This document shows, piece after piece, positions 1-29,785 of a stretch of 64,000 bases of DNA; position 1 is the stretch's first letter, and each line of letters begins with the position of its first letter. Under the pieces are notes generated by a model, which ran no database searches, was not told the origin of the DNA, and saw only the letters and a program-made list of their open reading frames with translations. The position numbers and the translations under genes were made by a program. The DNA comes from Lamellibrachia columna (taxonomy: Eukaryota; Annelida; Polychaeta; Sabellida; Siboglinidae). The DNA lies in contig OY759265.1 of the NCBI GenBank assembly GCA_963662155.1, forward strand, positions 15,172,261 to 15,236,260. The letters are read 5' to 3'.

Positions 1-2770
1 AGGTGGTGGCACAGCGAGGTGGTTGCACAGCGAGGTGGTGGAACAGCGAGGTGGTGGCACAGCGAGATGGTGGCACAGCGAGGTGGTGGCATAGCGAGGC
101 GGTAGAACAGCGAGGTGGTGGCACAGCGAGGAGGTGGCACAGCGAGATGGTGGCACAGCGAGGTGGTGGCACAGCGAGGTGGTGGCACAGCGAGGTGGTG
201 ACACAGCGAGGTGGTGGCACAACGAGGAGGTGGCACAGAAGGAGGTGGCACAGCGAGATGGTGGCACATCGAGAAGGTGGCACAGCGAGATGGTGGCACA
301 GCGAGGTGGTGGCACAGCGAGGAGGTGGCACAACGAGGAGGTGACACAGCGAGATGGTGGCACAGCGAGGAGGTGGCACAGCGAGGATTTGACACTGCGA
401 GGAGGTGGCACAGCGAGATGGTGGCACAGCGGGGAGGTGGCACAGCGGGGTGGTGGCACAGCGAGGTGGTGGAATAGCGAGGTGGTGGCACAGCGAGGTG
501 GTGGCACAGCGAGGTGGTGACACAGCGAGGTGGTGGCACAGCGAGGTGGTGGCACAGCGAGGAGGTCGCACAGCGAGGAGGTGGCACAGCGAGGTGGTGG
601 CACAGCGAGGTGGTGGAACAGCGAGGTGGTTGAACAGCGAGGTGGTGGCACAGCGAGGTGGTGGCACAGCGAGGAGTTGGCACAGCGAGGAGGTGGCACA
701 GCGAGATGGTGGCACAGTGAGGTGGTGGCACAGCGAGGTGGTTGCACAGCGAGGTGGTGGAACAGCGAGGTGGTGGCACAGCGAGATGGTGGCACAGCGA
801 GGTGGTGGCACAGCGAGGCGGTAGAACAGCGAGGTGGTGGCACAGCGAGGAGGTGGCACAGGGAGATGGTGGCACAGCGAGGAGGTGGCACAGCGAGGAG
901 GTGGCACAGCGAGATGGTGGCACAGCGAGGAGGTGGCACAGCGAGGAGTTGGCACTGCGAGGAGGTGGCACAGCGAGATGGTGGCATAGCGGGGAGGTGG
1001 CACAGCGAGGTGGTGGCACAGCGAGGTGGTGCAACAGCGAGGTGGTGGCACAGCGTGGTGGTGGCACAGCGAGGTGGTGACACAGCGAGGTGGTGGCACA
1101 GCGAGGAGGTCGCACAGCGAGGAGGTGGCACAGCGAGGTGGTGGCACAGCGAGGTGGTGGAACAGCGAGGTGGTGGAACAGCGAGGTGGTGGCACAGCGA
1201 GGTGGTGGCACAGCGAGGGGTTGGCACAGCGAGGAGGTGCCACAGCGAGATGGTGGCACAGCGAGGTGGTGGCACAGCGAGGTGGTTGCACAGCGAGGTG
1301 GTGGAACAGCGAGGTGGTGGCACAGCGAGATGGTGGCACAGCGAGGTGGTGGCATAGCGAGGCGGTAGAACAGCGAGGTGGTGGCACAGCGAGGAGGTGG
1401 CACAGCGAGATGGTGGCACAGCGAGGTGGTGGCACAGCGAGGTGGTGGCACAGCGAGGTGGTGACACAGCGAGGTGGTGGCACAACGAGGAGGTGGCACA
1501 GCAGGAGGTGGCACAGCGAGATGGTGGCACATCGAGAAGGTGGCACAGCGAGATGGTGGCACAGCGAGGTGGTGGCACAGCGAGGAGGTGGCACAACGAG
1601 GAGGTGACACAGCGAGATGGTGGCACAGCGAGATGGTGGCACAGCGAGGAGGTGGCACAGCGAGGATTTGACACTGCGAGGAGGTGGCACAGCGAGATGG
1701 TGGCACAGCGGGGAGGTGGCACAGCGGGGTGGTGGCACAGCGAGGTGGTGGAATAGCGAGGTGGTGGCACAGCGAGGTGGTGGCACAGCGAGGTGGTGAC
1801 ACAGCGAGGTGGTGGCACAGCGAGGTGGTGGCACAGCGAGGAGGTGGCACAGCGAGGAGGTGGCACAGCGAGGTGGTGGCACAGCGAGGTGGTGGAACAG
1901 CGAGGTGGTTGAACAGCGAGGTGGTGGCACAGCGAGGTGGTGGCACAGCGAGGAGTTGGCACAGCGAGGAGGTGGCACAGCGAGATGGTGGCACAGTGAG
2001 GTGGTGGCACAGCGAGGTGGTTGCACAGCGAGGTGGTGGAACAGCGAGGTGGTGGCACAGCGAGATGGTGGCACAGCGAGGTGGTGGCACAGCGAGGCGG
2101 TAGAACAGCGAGGTGGTGGCACAGCGAGGAGGTGGCACAGGGAGATGGTGGCACAGCGAGGTGGTGGCACAGCGAGGTGGTGGCACAGCGAGGTGGTGGC
2201 ACAGCGAGGTGGTGGCACAGCGAGATGGTGGCACAGCGAGGAGGTGGCACAGGGAGATGGTGGCACAGCGAGGTGGTGGCACAGCGAGGTGGTGGCACAG
2301 CGAGGTGGTGGCACAGCGAGGTGGTGGCACAGCGAGGTGGTGGCACAGCGAGGAGGTGGCACAGGGAGATGGTGGCACAGCGAGGTGGTGGCACAGCGAG
2401 GTGGTGGCACAGCGAGGTGGTGGCACAGCGAAGTAGTGGCACAGCGAGGTGGTGGCACAGCGAGGTGGTGGCACAGCGAGGCGGTAGAACAGCGAGGTGG
2501 TGGCACAGCGAGGAGGTGGCACAGGGAGATGGTGGCACAGCGAGGTGGTGGCACAGCGAGGTGGTGGCACAGCGAGGTGGTGGCACAGCGAGGTGGTGGC
2601 ACAGCGAGGTGGTGGCACAGCGAGGTGGTGGCACAGCGAGGTGGTGGCACAGCGAGGTGGTGGCACAGCGAGGTGGTGGCACAGCGAGGTGGTGGCACAG
2701 CGAGGTGGTGGCACAGCGAGATGGTGGCACAGCGAGGTGGTGGCACAGCGAGGTGGTGGCACAGCGAGGT
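1..2770. repeat. 16-bp minisatellite array (about 170 copies)
   Basis: The whole stretch is a head-to-tail 16-bp unit, consensus aggtggtggcacagcg, with point variants (gagatgg, gaggagg, gcggta, ggaacagc). The array enters from outside the window and stops at about 2770, where ordinary sequence starts. Because 16 is not a multiple of 3, all three frames read the same 16-residue peptide period, and long open frames arise by chance. A higher-order period of about 1.26-1.28 kb is visible: the rare variant cacatcgagaagg occurs at 265 and 1528, and gaggatttgacactgcg at 383 and 1662. There is no sign of a gene. Confidence 0.97.
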
Positions 2771-4075
2771 AGCAGCAACACATAAGATGTGAAGACTGCG
2801 ATAAGAGGGATTTGAATCAAAGAGTGTTTTCATTTTATGCCAGTGAACCAGAACCATACAAAACATATATTTCACCTGATGGGCAAGTCCTCAGAGTTTA
2901 ACTGAACAACCCAAGTAGGCTGGGTATCCTCCTCCTGTTGGGGGGCGTGGAAGTCTATAAAAAATATATTTATAGCTCAGAAATGCGATAGATAGAAAGT
3001 ATAATTATAAACTTTCGTGGCTGGTGAACAAGCTGTAGTGGAATCCCAAAGCTCCGGTGGGGGGGGGGGCACTGGTATATTTGATATGCGCCTACGGCAT
3101 CCGCCCCGTAGTTTGACTGTTGCAATCGATGACTATTTGCATATAAATTACGCATAGTAAACGCCCCTTGTCTGCGCAGCGTGACTACGCCCAACTCTTA
3201 GTTTGGTGGAAGTTGCCATGAAGCGTAAACATTCCGGATGCAATGCCCCTAGACAACTGTAGCTGTTCACCGTAGCTCTTCGTGTAATGTGATTCACACA
3301 GTCCATGGGTTATTGTGAATGTATGCTTTAAAATAGCGACAGCTGAAACGTTGCAGTGTTCCCAGACACGCGTTCTTTTGTGCACAATCCGATTCGAGGT
3401 CAACTTGAACAGAGAGATATGCCACGTCACGATCGAGTCACTGGTCAAGATACTGGACGAACGTTGGCGTGCCTGGAAGATGCCTGGAAGATGATGTATT
3501 AAAGTAGTCGCACATTTTTCCTGACCAACTAACCGACTAAACGGTGCTCTACCACAGACACGAACTCCACACTCCTAGACATGTTTACTAGCCTGGATGC
3601 ATTTAAGAACAACACCGAGGGACTATATCATAGTAAATTTAAGATGTCCACAAACATGTCTTTGTTAGTCATTTTAAATTGCACATAATAAGTGTTAAAA
3701 AGTTGCAACCACGAATAAGACTAATTTGGGTAATGACTGTATCGGTCTTTGTGCCACAGGGTGCATTTGTACCCATCGGGGATCACCGACCGTCCCGTTT
3801 GTTGTGGTTTGTCTGCGATATTTTAGCGGGAAATTTAGGCGGAAGCTGCTTCGCCACAGCATTAGCCAATCATAATGAGTACTTAATAATTATTGTATTC
3901 GGTGTGGTTTTTACAGCAACGTGGTCTCGTTTTGCGTACGTTTCGAGTAATCAGACTTGGCAGCCGATAAGTCAAGCCAAGGATCAAGTAGATGACCTCG
4001 AAGTCCAAGTGAAGTATTGAGTAATCTCTCTGAATTCTAAGTCAAGTCGGAAATCATGAAAATCGGCGACTCGAA

Positions 4076-4275
4076 TACGACTCCAGTCAGCACCTACGTC
4101 TCCGGTCAGCAACTACGACTCCAGTCAGCAACTACGACTCCAGTCAGCAACTACGACTGCAGTCAGCACCTACGACTCCAGTCAGCAACTACGACTCCAG
4201 TCAGCAACTACGACTCCAGTCAGCACCTACGACTCCAGTCAGCACCTACGACTACAGTCAGCAACTACGACTCGA
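4076..4275. repeat. 19-bp tandem repeat
   Basis: About ten imperfect copies of a 19-bp unit, cagcaactacgactccagt, with caac/cacc and ctcc/ctgc variants. The short frames across it are products of the repeat. Confidence 0.85.
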
Positions 4276-4315
4276 GACAAGTCTAGTTACAACATTGGAC
4301 TCTCGATCGAGAGAA

Positions 4316-4430
4316 CCCTGGTTCAAAACCTTTGGCTGCTGTTTCAGGGTTTGGGTGGGCGATATTGTTCACTCCACGTTGCTCCAGTTCACTCTGCTGT
4401 AAATGAGTCCCTGGCTATAAATAGTGGTGG
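4316..4430. repeat. tRNA-derived SINE-like fragment
   Basis: The text gactctcgatcgagag followed by ctggttcaaaacc resembles the anticodon arm and B box of a tRNA-derived SINE. It is followed by cagttcactctgctgtaaatg, a tail also seen at 5187-5207 (cagttcactcagctgtacaaatg). The assignment rests on these shared motifs only. Confidence 0.5.
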
Positions 4431-4659
4431 ATGTGGTAACGGATAGGTCTTCGAGCGGTAATTGCAGCGTGGCTTAATGGTTCTCAGAGAAGTCGAGTTG
4501 GCATTGGAAAGAACATGTCCGCCAAGGGTGGAGTGTAAAGGCGCTTTGAACAGTCCCAAGGGCTGCACACTGCGCTATATGATAACACACTTCTACCTGC
4601 ATCCTCACACTGTTGACACCAGGCGAAGGAAGGAAGAGAAGGAATATCGTTAAACAAAG

Positions 4660-4855
<196 letters not shown>

Positions 4856-5079
4856 ATGGACAAACTGTGAACAATGTGATCTGGTATGATCTAGAAATGT
4901 TGAATTAGGAAGTGAAAACAGCGACTATTGAGTGGGTGTGAGAAACCGTAGGAGATAATCTGACATTTATTGTTACAGTATGATGGAGTCCACGGCGATT
5001 TAACATCTCGTTGATAATGGCCAACGAGGGAGAACGTTATAAAAAAGAATCCCTGGAATGTATATTGTAGGACTATGTA

Positions 5080-5225
5080 AAATAGTGGAGCATAGAACGT
5101 CAGACTCTCGACTGAGGGGATTGGGGTTCCAATCAACTTACTGCCGTTCAAAGCATGTACAATTTCGTTTAGTACCGAATGCCTCAGTTCACTCAGCTGT
5201 ACAAATGAGTAGTTGTCAGTGGCTG
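5080..5225. repeat. tRNA-derived SINE-like copy
   Basis: A second diverged copy of the element at 4316. It has the anticodon-arm-like gactctcgactgag, a B-box-like ggggttccaatc, and the shared tail cagttcactcagctgtac. It is too decayed to define ends. Confidence 0.5.
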
Positions 5226-5573
5226 GATTTTAGTAATCATAAGATTGATTATAAGAACGGACAGCTTTCGCGCAGCAATTGTGTCGTGGCTGGATGCTTC
5301 CACGACAAGTTGAAATGTTGCTTGCGTGAACACGTCTGCCGGGGCAAAGAGAAATGCGCTCTGAGCAAGGATTGTTGGACGGCCAAACGTATTGCTTTGT
5401 TTGAAACGCTACGCCAGTAGACCCGAAAACTCGCACCTAAAATCCCAACTTTGCGGATTTTAGATCGCGCGCGATTCATTCGTCGAAGTACGTTACCACA
5501 CAACAACGATGCAAATCATAAAACATTTTGAGCCATCTAAAATCACGATGTTCTTATTTGAATGGGACACATT

Positions 5574-6715
5574 TGCCCTTTGCATACCATTGTGCACTAT
5601 AACGGCTACGGCCGAGCAATCATTCACGGACTACCGACAGTCTGCCCAGCACGTGATGGTACGACGTTAGACGTATGATTTAAATCAAACATGTTGCAAC
5701 CACGAGTAAAGGTAATTTTTGCATTGCCTTCATCGGTCTTTGTGCCACAAGATGCATTTGCACGCCTCAGTATACCAGACACTAACATGAACCACACAGG
5801 ATGGTCGCTGTTCATATTTATAGAATATTTTCTTCACAGTATTTAAAGTAGAAGAACAAGAGTTCACAAAGTAGCGATAATAAAAGAACAGTGTAGATTG
5901 GACATTAGAACATATTCATTCTGATAGAGGAAACTGAATGAATGGAACAATCAACAACTGATAGCAGCGTTAGTGCCAGCTTTATCGATAAGGTTCAACA
6001 TTAAATTAGCCGATATCTCACAAGGGTGGGCTATGTATAGATATATAGATATTCTAAAACATCGCCAGGTCTCGACAGCGAAACATTTGCGTTATTCTAG
6101 TTTGACCTTTTATTTAGACATTACCCCTCATCTAACCCCTTCTAATGTCGAGATGTATCGTTACTGCAGTGGTACAGCGTTGCCCTTTGTGCACCACTGT
6201 CAGCTACGAAGGCCACGGCCGAGCAATCATTCACGTGACTACCGACAAACTGGCCGGCACGTGATGGCACGATGTTTCAAGTATAATAAATGTCGTTGTT
6301 GCAAGGGTAGTTTAGCCAATGACTTCTTCGGTTTTTATGCAACAAGGTGCATTTCCACCCTCGGTATACCAGACACTTACACAGATCACACCGGATGGTC
6401 GCTGTTCATATTTATATAATTCATCAACTGATTGTGTAAATGTCAGCTTTGTCAATTTGATTCAAAACAAAATTGGCCGATATCTCGCAAGGGCGAACAT
6501 TTTAACGATGACAAATGGTTGGACTCTTATAAAGCCAATGGCGCCTTGTTAAATCAGTTATTCGTTGTGCTTCCGCCTTCTGATCATCATCTGTCTTTAA
6601 TGATTCCCTTCTAAAACATCGCACGGACTCGGCAGAGAAACATTTGCGTCGATTAGTTTGACATTTTATTTGAAACATTATTTACTCGTCTAACTCCTTC
6701 TAATATCTCGCAGTG
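5574..6715. repeat. Three diverged copies of a dispersed repeat, partly in tandem
   Basis: Segment 5574-5830 matches 6180-6420: both hold gccgagcaatcattcacg, a cacgtgatgg motif, cagtataccagacac/cggtataccagacac and atggtcgctgttcatatttat. Segment 5990-6155 (gccgatatctcacaaggg, taaaacatcgcc) matches 6472-6712 (gccgatatctcgcaaggg, taaaacatcgca). Part of the same family (gttgcaaccacgaataag, cggtctttgtgccacagg) also lies at 3703-3775. The family is unknown to me and no coding capacity is visible. Confidence 0.7.
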
Positions 6716-7400
6716 ACAACAGAGCTGTTTAGTTACATGTCTTTTTAATCCATGCACACTGCATGTTTTAAACGATACGGGGAATCACTGGGAAAAGCCT
6801 GCACATCTCGGTGATTGACAGTATAGTATACAACTTCAACCTCCCTAATGACATACGAAGCCAACGCATGACAATGTTGAAACGTTTTCGGCCGGCCACC
6901 TTCCTGGTCAACAGCAGCCCCAGTCAGCCGCTGCCACCAGCAGCGGACATTCCAAGGCACTGTTTCAACTCCAGCGAACCGTGCAATATTTGGTGTTGAC
7001 GCGTTGACGTGTGGACGCATTCATCCCGCGCACTCATTTGTCCCCAGCGGAACACGTGCAGCAGTGTACGCGAAGCCGGGTACGTGCTGCATTCCGGGCA
7101 GAGCGTGCGAGACCGCACGGAAGCCCGAACTGGGTGTAAATCTACATAACTATAGTGGAACTTCCTGCACAGCCATCTGACGCACTGACGCAGTCTATGA
7201 CGAAGCGACTAACTGCCAAGCAGCCTGAGATCGTCTACCGATAATATCAGAACGCACAAGACAAGCGGGAAGCAAAATACACATTTCTTCTATAGCTACA
7301 TAATCGTCAGTGTACAAATTTGCACAAATATCTTTCGACACGTTAACCTTTCCCGTGGTGGAGTTGCCGTGCTTAGGTGGGGAGTGACACACGCCTTACG

Positions 7401-26277
<18,877 letters not shown>

Positions 26278-26432
26278 AAATCGTCGAAGACCCAGCAACT
26301 ACTGCACCATTGGCCATTTGCGTATAACAGTGCTGTTATAGCTATTTTGTGAACCATTTCTTGTGTTGTAGGCCATTTACTTTTTATTTAATAAGAGTTT
26401 ATTGGCCATAGGGAACTGCATGCATACGTTTA

Positions 26433-26438
26433 ATTAAA
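26433..26438 (+). promoter_or_regulatory. NOX5: Possible NOX5 poly(A) signal (ATTAAA)
   Basis: ATTAAA, the commonest variant signal, lies about 155 bases after the NOX5 stop. No AATAAA was seen in the first 600 bases of the 3' flank. Position and motif are the only support. Confidence 0.35.
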
Positions 26439-26924
26439 TATATATTTATTTTTTAATATTAATCATTAAGTTCACGCATGCTTGGTCAGCGAGAGTTTTC
26501 TTGTCTAAATCGTATTTAAGCGATTTCTAAAATTCGTGCAAAAGTACGCAAATATATACCTTATTTTAATCTAGTCGAAACATGTTCGAGATACTGGATG
26601 ATGTATAAAATTCTATTTAGTGATAAAATTATATATGGGCAATTGCAGTGTATGATTTTGAACACGGTATGTTTGTTCAGCTCAGACATGACCGACACCT
26701 ACTGTTCCCCACATCATTACGTCCCACACAAGTCGTGAATCTTTAAATAATTAAGTGCACGAAGGTTGAGGGAATATTTTATTTTAATTAGGAACTTCGA
26801 TGTGCCACGTTATAAATGGTACACTTTATTTACTAATATAACTATTTTTTTAGTTTTCTTACCTATTGGTATTAAATAAGTCACATTAAGTTTCTGGTGT
26901 TTAGGGTTGCGGATCGGTGGCCCC

Positions 26925-27415
26925 GGCGGTGTGAAAGGCCTATGGTATTTATATAACTACCGACTGTGTGAAAGGCCTATGGAATTTATATAAGTACCGG
27001 CTGTGTGAAAGGTCTGTGTTATTTATATATGTACCGGCTGTGTGAAAAGCCTATGGTATTTATATAAGTACCGGTTGTGTGAAAGGCATATGGTATTTAT
27101 ATAACTACCGACTGTGTGAAAGGCCTATGGAATTTATATAAGTACCGGCTGTGTGAAAGGTCTGTGTTTTTTTATATATGTACCGTCTGTGTGAAAAGCC
27201 TATGGTATTTATATAAGTACCGGCTGTGTGAAAGGCCTATGGTATTTATATAAGTACCGGCTGTGTGAAAAGCCTATGGTATTTATATAAGTACCGGCTG
27301 TGTGAAAGGCCTATGGTATTTATATAAGCACTGACTGTGTGAAAGGCCTATGGTATTTATCCAGGTCCTGGCTTTGTGAAAGGCCTATGGTATTTAGTCA
27401 GGTAACGGCTGGTTC
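26925..27415. repeat. 37-bp tandem array 3' of NOX5
   Basis: About 13 copies of gtgtgaaaggcctatggta then tttatataagtaccggct. The first units (aactaccgact, then ggaatttatataag, then ggtctgtgtt) recur as a block near 27105, showing block duplication. It may lie in the NOX5 3' UTR or just outside. Confidence 0.92.
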
Positions 27416-27419
27416 AAAT

Positions 27420-28410
27420 GTCTAAGTCATGTATGGCATTTTAGTTAGGCCTATTACCGTGGTAAGTATAAGCCTGAAAGATGTGGCATAATGGAAGAGG
27501 GGAAACGGCTTTATTAAAGACCTACTGGGTATTTATTCAGAATAGGCGTATTGTCATTGCATGGATGCACGACCCTCCATAAATACTGTATACTGCCTTA
27601 TATTGTATTTCTAATTCAGCTTGTCATTGTTGACATAAGAGGTGCAAGCTATTGTTATATTACTGTTATGTACCGATGGGAACGCTTCCATTAAAACTGT
27701 GAAAATGTACAAATCCACTTGTATACATGTACTATTTATGACTTTTATAATGTCGACGTTTTAAACGATGCCTTTCACTGATCCTGGCAATACCTAGGTA
27801 ACCCTCTAAGGCAATTAACTCTGCTTACACGGGGGTCCCGTGTTATCATTGAAATAATAATAATGTGTGCCCCCCCAATCAAAAGCCGTGTCCCGTACTA
27901 CCTTACATGGATTCGCACTTGGACCCCCTGGACCCCCCAGACCCCTGGACTCCCTGGACCCCCCTTCTCCGCATAGGTGCCGGCCACGCATTTTGTCGTT
28001 TTAGTCGACCTACGATAAGAAACAATCTGATATAATCAACCATCACATAGCAGGAGAACTCAACTAAAACTAACGGTTAGACAGCGCTTAAATGATAATC
28101 ACGTTGGACGTGTGGTTTAGAGCGGAAATGACGTTAACTGACTTTTCGCGCATGTCCAATCTTTCTCCAAAGTGAACGATGGACAGCGAGGCGGCGCTGT
28201 ATTCGCACATTCTATGCAATTCCAAAAGAAACTATTGTGAGCGTGTGGACCCTGTATGACTGCAGTTCTGTGCCGTTGTGCATTGCAATCGGCTTACTAA
28301 TGAACAGATACGTATGCGCTCGCTTACCTATCTAGGGATATGTCAGACGCAAAATTCGAGGAAAGCGCGCTCTGTCGACGGCGACAAAATGAAAATATGT
28401 AGTAAAATGC
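27420..28410. other. Intergenic, no gene seen
   Basis: AT-rich unique sequence, a C-rich run of ggacccccctgg-like copies (27920-27968), and no frame with recognisable similarity. Confidence 0.6.
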
Positions 28411-28414
28411 GAAA

Positions 28415-28529
28415 GTTAAAAGACTAGCTCATTCGGTATACTTAGCCGGTCACCCATCCAAGTGTTAACCGGACTTAACTTCGGTGCTAAGACGAAAACC
28501 GGTGTGTTCAACGTGATGTGGCCGTAGAC
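28415..28529 (-). pseudogene. 5S rRNA-like copy (degenerate)
   Basis: Read on the minus strand it starts gtctacggcca and has gaagttaag, acacttggatgggtgacc, and an end followed by a T run (ctagtctttt, a pol III stop). These are the canonical 5' end, A-box region, C box and 3' end of animal 5S rRNA in the right order. It is about 115 bases instead of about 120 because roughly ten bases are missing between the A box and the TGGATGGG motif, and the terminal stem no longer pairs. It is a lone copy, so a dispersed 5S pseudogene or the head of a 5S-derived SINE is more likely than a working gene. Confidence 0.8.
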
Positions 28530-29340
28530 ATTTCCAAAGCTTTACATCGCATCATTTATAGTCAGACAATAATGTACGGATGGTAAAGCGTACTGACTTA
28601 GCGGATAAACTCGACTTACCCATATATAATAATTAAAACCCACATCAATGTCTTTCATTGCTCAGAATGGGTGCGATCAGTTTTTTTGGAGGGGGGCTAC
28701 CTGATATGTTCCCCTCTGGGAAACTTCGGCATTAGACTGAGTTTTGAAACAATGCTGCTCAATTGCAATAATGTCACGTGATGTGGTTTTCTGATTTTCC
28801 CATTTAACAATTCCATACGCCCTACATTCGTGTGAAACAATAAACAGGAAGTTCAACTGTGGACTGACCCGATACTCATCAGTTCAAAGATCACGAAAAA
28901 CCTAGCCAAGTAGCGGGAATTAATCAGCACTACCTTAATTGTTATATCTGATATGAACAACTCGTACACCATCCACATTTTAATTTGCCACTCTATGAGC
29001 GTTAATTGGGTAGTCAAAGAATTATATTACGTGAAATGCATGAATACATCTTGTTTTTTCAACTAAAGCGATGAACAATGAAGAAGATACTACACGCTAG
29101 GAAGATAACGCGTTAAAATTTTATTACTGATTTGAGCTAAACATAAAAGCTTACTTATTTGGTATATTTACTTGGTGTGCGTGGTTCATAGAGTGTTCGT
29201 CTTTCCATCGGTAAGTTTTTATTGTTTACATAAAAATTCCTTTATCCTGTGTGTAGGCATTTACATTTCCCAAAAATTAGTAGAATCTGCCATTTGTTAG
29301 ACCATCCCGATACCATTGGCTTTCATTTAAGTAGTAATAT
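28530..29340. other. Intergenic, no gene seen
   Basis: AT-rich unique sequence. It has no repeat array and no open frame longer than about 60 codons. Confidence 0.6.
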
Positions 29341-29344
29341 TTGA

Positions 29345-29640
29345 CATGACACTTTGTCAAAACTGTCTAAAATTCTTAATGTATTATATTTGTTAAGCAT
29401 GACCTCGCTTTTAGGAGTCCATGTTGCGATGGATTTAAAAATTTATGCCTAACAAGAAATCCACCATATGGTCTTTAGTTAACTTTTCTAGTAATTTACA
29501 ATGTCATACAAAAATCCATTAAAGAGATTAGATGCTGATAGTTTCCCTTGAATAATTTTGCAGCTGTTGTGTTAACTCTTACAAGTGGTACAATAATTTG
29601 TTCTACTGTTTCCATTAGTACTTTTGGAGGGATTCCATGA
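29345..29640 (-). pseudogene. Non-LTR reverse transcriptase remnant
   Basis: On the minus strand, broken frames read GIPPKVLMETVEQIIVPLV (about 29640-29580) and then HKFLNPSQHGLLKARSCLTN (about 29455-29396). The second matches the stretch before the RT catalytic core in CR1/Jockey-type elements. Frameshifts and stops lie between. The segment 29531-29571 (gatgctgatagtttcccttg...) is repeated at 29753-29790, at the edge of the 20-bp array. Confidence 0.65.
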
Positions 29641-29785
29641 ATTTTATGTTAAAATTACGGAAATAAATTTTAAGTTAACATTACTCATATTTTACATGAA
29701 TAACATATATAATTTCTCTAATCACAGGCCATATAAGTAGCAATATCTTACAGAATGCTGACAGTTTCCCTTGAATAATTTTGCA

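Noticed and set aside
1..2792. Overlapping 60- to 330-codon frames as proteins
   Set aside because: All are readings of the 16-bp array, which gives the same peptide period in every frame.
5058..5420. A 120-codon Cys-rich open frame as a secreted peptide
   Set aside because: It overlaps SINE-like sequence, has no signal peptide, and its cysteines fit no pattern I know.
6745..7118. Minus-strand frames upstream of NOX5 (VPWNVRCWWQRLTG and neighbours)
   Set aside because: They are short, overlap each other in several frames and match no family I recognise. The GC-rich promoter-side sequence favours chance open frames.
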